Assembly (NCBI GenBank): GCA_902795195.1
Contig: CADBKF010000009.1
Location: forward strand, 1-64,000
Source: Oscillospiraceae bacterium
Lineage (GTDB): Bacteria > Bacillota > Clostridia > Oscillospirales > Oscillospiraceae
Length of the DNA stretch: 64,000 bases
Direction: 5' to 3'
The notes beneath the pieces are model-generated. The model had not been told where the DNA came from and ran no database searches. It worked only from the letters and a program-made list of their open reading frames with translations. A program made the position numbers and the translations under genes. Shown piece after piece: positions 56,847 through 64,000 of the stretch (position 1 is the first letter of the stretch; each line of letters begins with the position of its first letter).

Positions 56847-58259
56847 TTACATTGCCTCGATGGTGTAGGTGGCGATGTTCTCTTCCTTGGCCTTGCGGGC
56901 CTCGAGGAACTCCTTGGCCTGCTTGGGGAAGCAGATGTAGCTCATGATGTCCTCTTCGCTGCGGGCCAGCTCGCCCAGCGCTTCCTTGGCGTTCCTGAAG
57001 TCCTCGCCGGTGCGCTTGGCGTCCTCGATGCGGCAGTCCACAGGCTGCTTGCCCTCGCCCAGGATCTTGTCCTGCAGCGCCTGGCTCACGGGCGCCGGGG
57101 CAATGCCGTATTCGCCCTTGAAGTAGTTCTTGACCTCGTTGGAGATGTTCTTGTAGCGCTCGCCCACCAGGACGTTGGTGACGGCCTGGTTGCCGACCAT
57201 CTGCGACAGCGGCGTGACCAGCGGAGGATAGCCCAGATCCTTGCGGACCTCGGGGATCTCCTTGAGGGCCTCGTCGAACTTGTCCATGGCGCCCATGTCG
57301 GTGAGGTTGGCGATCATGTTCGAGAGCATGCCGCCGGGGACCTTGTAGACCAGCGCCTGGGCGTCGGTGCCCATGGACTTGGGAGAGATCCGGCCGGAGT
57401 CGATGTACTTCTGCTTGATGGGCTTGAAGTAGTCGTTGACCTTGTTGATGACCTTCTCGTCGAGGCCGCAGCCGATGCCATACTGCTGCAGGGCGTAGAA
57501 CATGGTCTCGGTGGCGGGCTGGGAGGTGCCGTTGGAGAAGCAGGAGGTGGCGCAGTCGATGACGTCCACGCCGGACTCGATGGCCTTGGTGATGGTCATG
57601 TAGGCCATGCCGGTGGTGCAGTGGGTGTGCAGGATGACGGGGACATTGGGCAGCGCCTTTTTGATGCCCTTGATGAGGCCCTCGGCCTCAAACGGGCTCA
57701 TGGTGCCGGCCATGTCCTTGAGGCACACGGTCTCAAAGCCCATTCTGACGAGCTCCTTGCACATTTCGACGTATTTTTCCACGGTGTGCACGGGGCTCTG
57801 CGTGTAGCTGATGCAGCCGGAGGCGATGACGTGGCGGCCGTACTTCTTGGAGTAGGTCTGCACGGCCTTGAGGGCGGTTTCGATGTTGCGGAAATCGTTC
57901 AGTGCGTCGAAGATGCGGATGATGTCGATGCCGTTCTTGATGGCCAGCTCGACGAACTTTTCCACCACGTCGTCGTGGTAGTGCTTGTAGCCGAGCAGGT
58001 TCTGGCCGCGAAGCAGCATCTGGAGCTTGGTGTTGGGCATGTGCTCACGGATCTTGCGCAGACGCTCCCAGGGATCCTCGCCCAAATAGCGCAGGCAGGA
58101 GTCGAAGGTAGCGCCGCCCCAGCACTCGACGGAGTAGTAGCCGGCCTTGTCCATGGTCTCGAGGATGTCCTCGAAATCGGCGTAAGGCAGGCGGGTGGCC
58201 ATCAGAGACTGGTTGGCGTCACGAAGGACGGTTTCGGTGATTTGGACTTTTTTAGCCAT
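56847..58259 (-). CDS. oadA: oxaloacetate decarboxylase alpha subunit (carboxyltransferase)
   Basis: A 470-residue carboxyltransferase of the pyruvate-carboxylase C-terminal/5S family. MAKKVQITETVLRDANQSL, the metal-site LRDANQS and HTHCTTG, and the biotin-pocket region GGMLSNM are present. It moves the carboxyl group of oxaloacetate to biotin. Methylmalonyl-CoA/pyruvate transcarboxylase 5S is the alternative; the oadB partner favours oxaloacetate decarboxylase. There is no fused biotin domain, the chain ending ATYTIEAM. It is the first gene of the operon, behind a promoter at 58340-58368. Confidence 0.92.
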   Translation of the reverse strand: MAKKVQITETVLRDANQSLMATRLPYADFEDILETMDKAGYYSVECWGGATFDSCLRYLGEDPWERLRKIREHMPNTKLQMLLRGQNLLGYKHYHDDVVEKFVELAIKNGIDIIRIFDALNDFRNIETALKAVQTYSKKYGRHVIASGCISYTQSPVHTVEKYVEMCKELVRMGFETVCLKDMAGTMSPFEAEGLIKGIKKALPNVPVILHTHCTTGMAYMTITKAIESGVDVIDCATSCFSNGTSQPATETMFYALQQYGIGCGLDEKVINKVNDYFKPIKQKYIDSGRISPKSMGTDAQALVYKVPGGMLSNMIANLTDMGAMDKFDEALKEIPEVRKDLGYPPLVTPLSQMVGNQAVTNVLVGERYKNISNEVKNYFKGEYGIAPAPVSQALQDKILGEGKQPVDCRIEDAKRTGEDFRNAKEALGELARSEEDIMSYICFPKQAKEFLEARKAKEENIATYTIEAM

Positions 58260-58339
58260 AAAAGTTCCTCCGAAGATATGTATTTGAAGAGCGCGGCAGG
58301 GAAAACAGCTTGCCGCCTATCCAAGTTCTTCCGCATACC

Positions 58340-58368
58340 ATTATAGCACAAGTCCTTTCCGATTTCCA
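58340..58368 (-). promoter_or_regulatory. promoter of the oad operon
   Basis: Minus-strand TGGAAA and TATAAT with a 17-base spacer, 80 bases before the oadA ATG. The -35 box is weak (4 of 6). Confidence 0.55.
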
Positions 58369-58409
58369 CCCTTATTTTGTCATTTTTGTGGAAAAAATGA
58401 AGGCAAAAA

Positions 58410-58842
58410 TCATCATAGACAACGGGCGGTCCCAGAACCCGGGGCAGGGGTCAGGATTCAGTGGACAGTTGACAGTTGAAAGTGGAAAGTTGGACGTGGA
58501 ACGCGGAACGCGGAATGTGGAACGTGGAACTTGCTCCATAGGGGCCGCAATCTGCTGTCCGTGTCCCGATGCTGAACGCACCCGTAGGGGCGAGCATTGC
58601 TCGCCCGCCGATAAGGACCGCACCCATATCGGACGGGTCTCCCGTCCGAATGCACCGCACCCGTAGCGGACGGGTCTCCCGTCCGTATGTACTGCACCCG
58701 TAGGGGCCGGCTGTGTCCCCTGCTGTGCTGCTGCTCTGATCCCCTGTCATTCTGAGGCGCTTGCGACGAAGAATCGATTCCGGCACATTCAGAGATTCTA
58801 CGCTGTGCGAAGCCATGACAAACCTACAGTTCTCAACAAAAC
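58410..58842. repeat. repeat-filled spacer
   Basis: Contains a TGGACAG/TTGACAG heptamer stretch (58458-58490), a run of GGAACGCGGAACGCGGAA units, and palindromic units of the GTAGGGGCGAGC and GTAGCGGACGGGT types. A degenerate TGTCATTCTGAGC element lies at 58745-58817. A partial copy of the following terminator (ACGGGCGGTCCC, 58421) is also present. No gene in this stretch of more than 400 bases. Confidence 0.8.
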
Positions 58843-58875
58843 AACGGGCGGTCCCGGAACCCGGGACTGCCCGTT
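58843..58875 (-). terminator. terminator of the Cys-repeat/SLH gene
   Basis: AACGGGCGGTCCCGG pairs with CCGGGACTGCCCGTT (one mismatch); on the minus strand TGTTTTGTTG follows. Confidence 0.8.
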
Positions 58876-58921
58876 GGTGTTTATGCTTGCGTTGTGTTGA
58901 TTGGGTTTTTGCCTGTCTTCA

Positions 58922-61900
58922 TCACTCTGCACACGCCCGGTACAGGAAGGTCACCACCTGTGCGCGGGTGCAGGTCGCGTTGGGGCTGAATTTGGTCGCC
59001 GAGGTGCCGGAGGTAACACCAGCCTCTGCCGCCCAGAGGACCGCCTTGTAGTAATAGGCGGTGGACTGAACGTCGGTAAACGGATTGTTGGCCGAGGTCG
59101 CTATAGGTTCGCCCTCAAAGCGCCAGAGGAAAGTCACGATCTGTCCGCGGGTACATGTGGCCCCGGGGCTGAATTTTGTCGCCGAGGTGCCGGAGGTAAT
59201 CCCCTGCTCCACCGCCCAGAGGACAGCGTCGTAATAGTATCCGCCAGTCACGTCCGTGAAGGGATTGTTTGCCCCGGTTGCTTCCGGGCACCCTGCCGCT
59301 CTCCAAAGGAAGGTCACCACCTGCGCTCGCGTGCAGCCTGCATTGGGGCTGAACTTTGTCTCGCTGGTACCGGCAGTAATCTGCGGTTCCGCGTTGAGCG
59401 CCCAGAGGACCGCGTCGTAGTAGAACTTGCTCTCTTCCACATCCACGAAGGGATTGACAGGCGCAGGCGGCTCAAGCTTGTCGATGGCCTCAGTCCGGGT
59501 CTGGGTTTGGAAGGCCGGATTCTCGAAGGTGGCGGTGTAAGTCCGCTCGCCCTCGGCATCCACCGTGGGCTCCAGGGTGATCTCGCTGGTCACGGCAACC
59601 GTTTCGGTCTCGATGTAGCTTTCGTCACGCTTGCAGACGCGGGTCGCGGTGCAGCTGCTGAGATCCTCAGCCCATTCGTAGCTGGGCTCGCCCCAGTCAT
59701 GGCCCGGCGCCTCGATTGCACGGGATTCGGCCTCGAGGCAGCGGGCGCACAGGCGGGATTCCTCACCCGCTTCGGTGCAGCTTGCCGGCCGGGTCACGGT
59801 CCATTCGCTCCATTCGTGGCCGAGCGCGGGAAGCTCGGAGTGTTCGCGGCTGAGTTCGGCATGGCAGACGGTGCAGTAGACGACGGAATCGTAACCGCCC
59901 TGTTCGGTACAGGTGGCTGCGACTTCGTTCTCCTTCACCGCCTCGCCGGGCGTATGGCCCAGGGCATCCACATAATCGGCAACGTAACTGTCGCCGCAGC
60001 GGGAGCAGTTGTAAGTAGTGAAGCCCTTTTCCGTGCAGGTGGGTGCGGTCACGATGGAAACATAGTCATGACCCAGAGCATCAATTTCGCGGGCTTCCTT
60101 CTCGCCGCAGCGAGAACAGGTTCTGCTTTCCTCGCCCTTTTCGGTACAGGTGGGCTCCTTTGTCACAGTCCATTCGCCAAAGTCATGGCCCAGAGCATCC
60201 ACGTAATCCGCGACATAGCTATCACCACAGCGGGAGCAGGTGTAGGTTGTGAAGCCCTTCTCCGTGCAGGTGGGTGCAGTCACGACGGCCACATAGTCAT
60301 GACCAAGAGCATCGATCTCACGGGTTTCTTTCTCACCACAGCGAGAGCAGGTTCTACTTTCCTCGCCCTTTTCGGTACAGGTGGGCTCTTTTGTCACGGC
60401 CCATTCGCCGAAGTCATGACCCAGAGCATCCACGTAGTCAGCAACATAGCTGTCGCCGCAGTGGGAGCAGGTATAAATGGTGAAGCCTTTTTCTGTGCAG
60501 GTAGGTGCAGTCACGACGGCCGCATAGTCATGGCCCAAGGCGGCAGTTTCGCGGGTTTCCTTCGCATAACAGCGAGAGCAGGTCCGGGTTTCTTCTCCCT
60601 TTTCGGTGCAAGTGGGCTCTTTTGTCACGGTCCATTCGCCAAAGTCATGTCCCAAGGCGTCGATTTCTGTATGCTCGCGGCTGAGTTCAGCATGGCAGAC
60701 AGCGCAGTAAACGATGGAATCATAGCCGCCCTTTTCGGTGCAGGTGGCTGCAACTTCGTTTTCCTTGACTGCCTCGCCAGGCGTGTGCCCTAAGGCGGCA
60801 ATTTCGCGGGTTTCCTTCGCATCGCAGCGAGCGCAGGAGCGGGTTTCCTCACCCTTCTCGGTGCAGGTCGCAGGCGTGCTCACAGTCCATTCGCCAAAGT
60901 CATGTCCCAAGGCGTCGATTTCTGTATGCTCACTGCTGAGCTTCTCATGGCAGACAGTGCAGTAAACGACGGAATCATAGCCGCCCTTTTCAGTGCAGGT
61001 GGCCGCAGCTTCGTTCTCCTTCGCGGCATCGGCTGGGGTGTGCCCCAGCACTGGAATTATAATATAGTCTGTACTCAGTATCTCGCCACAAATGGTGCAT
61101 CGTGTAACCAAATCATAGCTACCGGGCTCAGTGCAAGTTGCAGGAACTTCAGTCTCTTTCGTCGGCGCACTCGTTGTATGGCCTAAAGCCTTAATCGGCC
61201 TAGTTTCTATCTTTCCACAAATCGTACATACTCTTCTCTCCTCTCCTGCAGTAGTGCAAGATGGTTTGAAAGTAACTGCCCACTCACCATCATGAATAAC
61301 ATCTTCTCTTATGTATCCTTGATCTTCCGAAGTATTGTTTTCGTGATTAATCCTAACAATCTCGCAAAACAGCGTATTAGTGCAGGGAAATGAGATACTC
61401 TCCATGCAACATTCACTTCCGAATAATCCGCCATAAGCCTGTTGATTTGAGATAATCTCTTCCTCAGACATTTCGTTCCCTTCTAAATCAAGGAACCTTT
61501 TTAATGTGTCCGGTATTGCAATCTCACCAGAACAGTAGGTGTTAAAAAAAGCGTTTCCTCCTAGTTCTTCAAGATTATTTGGTAGATGAAGCGTTCTTTT
61601 TTCAGTTTGGAGTTTCTTTCTTCCTGCCGAATCATAATACGTAGAAAACGCGTTGTAGCCGATTGAAGTGACAGAATCCGGAAGAATTATGTCACCAAAC
61701 AGTTGATGATTTGCAAATGCATTCTGAAGGATAGTTTTTAAGCTAGCCGGGAATAATATCTCCTCGATCTTCTGGCAATTGCTACAAGCTTCCTCACCTA
61801 TTACCTCAACCCCTTCTGGAATATACAATGTTCCATTTTTCCCGCAAGGACATCCAACCATTTTTTTCATGTCTTTAGAGTATAAAACGCCGTCGATGGA

Positions 61901-63370
61901 TGAATACAGATTATTCGTACTTCGTACAAGAATGTTCGTAAACCCACAAGATCCAAAGGTGTCACGCTCATATATGATATTATCAGGAAGGACTAGGTCC
62001 CCATCAAATCCTATACAATAGTTAAAAGCACGCAGCCCAACTGAATCCATTTTCTGTGGTAGCACCAGATCCCCGCAAATTCTATAGCATCCAGTAAATG
62101 CAAACATTCCAATTCTATTTAGGTTCTTGCTCAATGTAATTTTTTCCAGCCCTTCACAGTGTGCAAAAGCCGCATCATTGATAATTTGTACACTATCAGG
62201 AATAATTAGGTTTCCTTGAAACCCACTACATTGCCTAAATGCACATGGCCCAATTTCAGTGACAACATACCCATCTATCATTTCCGGTATTGACAAAAGT
62301 CCCGTGCTTCCTCCTCTAAAGTCGGTAATTGTGCAAGTAATACCATCATCATTGACTTTGTACAGATAAGTCTTTTCTTCGTCATCTGAAATACGGTTTA
62401 CATCTATGTTTATTTCTTCTCCTCTAGGGTAACTGCTCTTGCTCAGTTCAGGAAACTCAAAATCACCAGGAGATATCAAAAACATTTCTGTGCAATGGTA
62501 ATTATCTTCGTATATATACGCAAAATCTTCTGATCCTACTAAAAACAGATTATAACATATCTCACCATCATCACTATTTACATATGACCATTCTATACTG
62601 TACCATTGGTCATCATCCATTTGAACATAATTCCAAGCATGAGCAGCAGTTCCAACAATAATACAAGGAATATCTAATTCATCACATAGCATTTTTAATG
62701 CCTGCGAGAGACCTTCACAGACTCCGAATCCCTTAACCAGCGGTCCAATTGCCGTATAATCATAAACGGACCAATCGTATGGTGTTTGGATTCCATGATA
62801 TGCCACTACATTTTGGAATGAATCATAATCAATGAACTTAAACTTATATTGTGTTAAGCGAAGGATTCTACTATATCGACTTCCACCATATCCTATTTCC
62901 TCAGCTATTCTTTTTAGATTCACTAAGGCTTTTGTTCTAAAATACTCCTCGCAATCCAAAACATTCTTCTTTATCCAATATCCATCTTCGAGACATTCAA
63001 CATCAACATAGGGGGTTGTAATAAACATCCTGTAATATGGATAATCGTGTATTAGTGCAGTCTGTGCTCTCTTAACAGCAGTACCGATTTCGACAGTCTG
63101 GTTGTCATCATCATATAAAATGAAATCATGCTCAGCTCCATGCTCTTTTATATAGAGATATATCCCTTTCTCCAGATTGCTGAGCTGTAAATAATAGTAT
63201 CCTTGTTCTGTAGAAGTATCAGATAACTGTAAAAGTTCTGTTTTTGACACATACAACATGCTATCTTCAACAAGGTTACTTAACCCAGATGCATATGTTT
63301 TTTCTCTTATAACAAAAAAGCAACAGACTAGCGAAACAGAGATAAGAAGTAAAACTATCTGCTTTCTCAT
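58922..63370 (-). CDS. mosaic surface protein: transglutaminase-like, leucine-rich, Cys repeats and SLH
   Basis: A 1,482-residue exported protein; signal-anchor 1-27. A transglutaminase/protease-like core follows with GVCEG (Cys218), HAWNYV (His244) and WYSIEW (Glu260 where many members have Asp). BspA-type leucine-rich repeats (about 355-650, IPDSV..I...AF) come next, then 13 Cys-rich repeats plus one degenerate unit (694 to about 1250) of the form CTEKG...CxxC...ALGH. Three SLH repeats (about 1297-1482) end it. The Cys pairs could bind zinc or form disulfides. The first half is visibly AT-rich (about 61300-63370) while the rest matches the GC-rich neighbourhood, pointing to fusion or transfer. 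AAAAGGAG sets the start. Role unknown; adhesion or wall remodelling is plausible. Confidence 0.9.
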   Translation of the reverse strand: MRKQIVLLLISVSLVCCFFVIREKTYASGLSNLVEDSMLYVSKTELLQLSDTSTEQGYYYLQLSNLEKGIYLYIKEHGAEHDFILYDDDNQTVEIGTAVKRAQTALIHDYPYYRMFITTPYVDVECLEDGYWIKKNVLDCEEYFRTKALVNLKRIAEEIGYGGSRYSRILRLTQYKFKFIDYDSFQNVVAYHGIQTPYDWSVYDYTAIGPLVKGFGVCEGLSQALKMLCDELDIPCIIVGTAAHAWNYVQMDDDQWYSIEWSYVNSDDGEICYNLFLVGSEDFAYIYEDNYHCTEMFLISPGDFEFPELSKSSYPRGEEINIDVNRISDDEEKTYLYKVNDDGITCTITDFRGGSTGLLSIPEMIDGYVVTEIGPCAFRQCSGFQGNLIIPDSVQIINDAAFAHCEGLEKITLSKNLNRIGMFAFTGCYRICGDLVLPQKMDSVGLRAFNYCIGFDGDLVLPDNIIYERDTFGSCGFTNILVRSTNNLYSSIDGVLYSKDMKKMVGCPCGKNGTLYIPEGVEVIGEEACSNCQKIEEILFPASLKTILQNAFANHQLFGDIILPDSVTSIGYNAFSTYYDSAGRKKLQTEKRTLHLPNNLEELGGNAFFNTYCSGEIAIPDTLKRFLDLEGNEMSEEEIISNQQAYGGLFGSECCMESISFPCTNTLFCEIVRINHENNTSEDQGYIREDVIHDGEWAVTFKPSCTTAGEERRVCTICGKIETRPIKALGHTTSAPTKETEVPATCTEPGSYDLVTRCTICGEILSTDYIIIPVLGHTPADAAKENEAAATCTEKGGYDSVVYCTVCHEKLSSEHTEIDALGHDFGEWTVSTPATCTEKGEETRSCARCDAKETREIAALGHTPGEAVKENEVAATCTEKGGYDSIVYCAVCHAELSREHTEIDALGHDFGEWTVTKEPTCTEKGEETRTCSRCYAKETRETAALGHDYAAVVTAPTCTEKGFTIYTCSHCGDSYVADYVDALGHDFGEWAVTKEPTCTEKGEESRTCSRCGEKETREIDALGHDYVAVVTAPTCTEKGFTTYTCSRCGDSYVADYVDALGHDFGEWTVTKEPTCTEKGEESRTCSRCGEKEAREIDALGHDYVSIVTAPTCTEKGFTTYNCSRCGDSYVADYVDALGHTPGEAVKENEVAATCTEQGGYDSVVYCTVCHAELSREHSELPALGHEWSEWTVTRPASCTEAGEESRLCARCLEAESRAIEAPGHDWGEPSYEWAEDLSSCTATRVCKRDESYIETETVAVTSEITLEPTVDAEGERTYTATFENPAFQTQTRTEAIDKLEPPAPVNPFVDVEESKFYYDAVLWALNAEPQITAGTSETKFSPNAGCTRAQVVTFLWRAAGCPEATGANNPFTDVTGGYYYDAVLWAVEQGITSGTSATKFSPGATCTRGQIVTFLWRFEGEPIATSANNPFTDVQSTAYYYKAVLWAAEAGVTSGTSATKFSPNATCTRAQVVTFLYRACAE
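59958..60652. repeat. coding tandem repeat, 231-base period
   Basis: Three A+B pairs of Cys-rich repeats (39 + 38 residues) lie in tandem. Near-identical stretches such as AGAGCATCCACGTA recur 231 bases apart (60190 and 60421), including at third codon positions, which indicates recent duplication. Confidence 0.8.
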
Positions 63371-63402
63371 AACCGCACTCCTTTTAGTTTTAAATTACAA
63401 TT

Positions 63403-63431
63403 ATCATACCAAACAATAATAGAAATGTCAA
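63403..63431 (-). promoter_or_regulatory. promoter of the mosaic surface-protein gene
   Basis: Minus-strand TTGACA and TATGAT with a 17-base spacer, 33 bases before the ATG. Confidence 0.85.
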
Positions 63432-63553
63432 GTTAATCTGACGGCTTTACTTAATGAGTATTAAAAAAATTTACAATTTACCGGTTGCAAATCCGGGGGG
63501 TTTCGTATAGAATATAATTACGGAAATTTGAGTGCTGAAAGGAGTACTTTATT

Positions 63554-64000
63554 ATGGCAACACTTGATCTGACCAAATACGGCATTACCGGCACCACCGA
63601 GATCATCCACAATCCGTCCTACGAATTCCTGTTCAAGGAAGAGATGGACCCCAGCCTCACCGGGTATGAGAAGGGCGTTCTGACCGAGCTCGACGCCGTC
63701 AACGTCATGACCGGCATCTTCACCGGCCGCTCCCCCAAGGACAAGTACATTGTCATGGACGAGACCTCCAAGGACACCGTGTGGTGGACCACCGAGGGCT
63801 ACAAGAACGACAACCACCCCATGAGCGAGGACGTCTGGAAGGAAGTCAAGAAGCTCGCCGTCAAGGAGCTGTGCGACAAGAAGCTCTACGTCGTCGACGC
63901 CTTCTGCGGCGCCAACGCCGACACCCGCATGGCCGTCCGCTTCATCGTTGAGGTCGCCTGGCAGGCCCACTTCATCAAGAACATGTTCATCCAGCCCACC
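63554..64000 (+). CDS. pckA: phosphoenolpyruvate carboxykinase (ATP), 5' part
   Basis: The first 149 codons are visible; the rest is beyond the window. The start [20 protein letters not shown] and the substrate-binding [12 protein letters not shown] and [10 protein letters not shown] are typical of ATP-dependent PEP carboxykinases. GAAAGGAGTAC precedes the ATG. In fermenting anaerobes the enzyme often runs toward oxaloacetate, making ATP from PEP and CO2. Oxaloacetate could then feed the Na+-pumping decarboxylase encoded 5 kb away; this coupling is inference. The nucleotide kinase motifs lie outside the window. Confidence 0.95.
   Translation, partial: MATLDLTKYGITGTTEIIHNPSYEFLFKEEMDPSLTGYEKGVLTELDAVNVMTGIFTGRSPKDKYIVMDETSKDTVWWTTEGYKNDNHPMSEDVWKEVKKLAVKELCDKKLYVVDAFCGANADTRMAVRFIVEVAWQAHFIKNMFIQPT

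Noticed and set aside
1-64000. tRNA or rRNA genes
   Set aside because: No tRNA cloverleaf signatures (GGTTCGAATCC-type arms with CCA ends) or rRNA segments were recognised when reading the intergenic regions on both strands.

Overview
The window looks like chromosomal DNA of a high-GC clostridial bacterium (Firmicutes), most likely an Oscillospiraceae-type gut anaerobe. Supporting this are Gram-positive ribosome-binding sites (AAGGAG/GGAGG), sigma-A promoters with 17-base spacers, a recJ–relA–dtd–MBL–hemZ cluster, S-layer-homology (SLH) surface proteins, an LCP wall ligase, a remnant of the spore sigma factor sigG and a four-gene Na+-pumping decarboxylase operon. The species assignment is inference; no rRNA or tRNA gene was seen.

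Layout. 1-3.5 kb: a partial SPFH (YdjI-like) gene, a lone large serine recombinase, a repeat tract, and a sigG gene cut off exactly where the repeats begin. 3.6-13.4 kb: housekeeping genes (DUF378, dnaD–dnaC pair, PrsA-like foldase, acyl-ACP thioesterase, a manganese-type riboswitch ahead of an nfeD–SPFH operon, small membrane and lipoproteins). 13.5-31.1 kb: a dense plus-strand block with recJ, relA, dtd, MBL hydrolase, hemZ, nucleoside kinase, SAH/MTA deaminase, lipid flippase, HU, radC, pseudouridine synthase, galT, LCP, gluQRS and a CBS-domain protein. 31.1-34 kb: a minus-strand metal-efflux operon (CadC-like regulator, HMA chaperone, P1B ATPase) with a MITE at its end. 34.4-54.6 kb: two giant secreted SLH proteins flanking two mgtC paralogues. 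54.8-58.3 kb: oadA–oadG–biotin carrier–oadB. 58.9-63.4 kb: a third SLH protein, mosaic in base composition. 63.5 kb to the end: pckA, cut by the window.

The most unusual content is the surface-protein region. The 3,496-residue protein (44079-54569) carries three SLH repeats followed by three alternating pairs of metallophosphoesterase/5'-nucleotidase and Cys-dependent phosphatase domains, all six with active-site motifs intact. The 2,423-residue protein (34470-41741) is a subtilase in which the SLH cassette and two adhesin-type domains are nested inside the catalytic domain. The 1,482-residue protein (58922-63370) joins an AT-rich transglutaminase/leucine-rich half to a GC-rich Cys-repeat/SLH half. 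The same SLH cassette is thus N-terminal, internal and C-terminal in three proteins. Together they suggest a cell-surface system for degrading proteins and releasing phosphate from nucleotides and other phosphoesters, which is inference.

Intergenic spaces hold several dispersed repeat families: phase-locked heptamer tracts resembling cyanobacterial STRR repeats, palindromic units sharing a GTAG edge, an approximately 130-base foldback element, a TGTCATTCTGAGC hairpin and at least two MITE-like elements.
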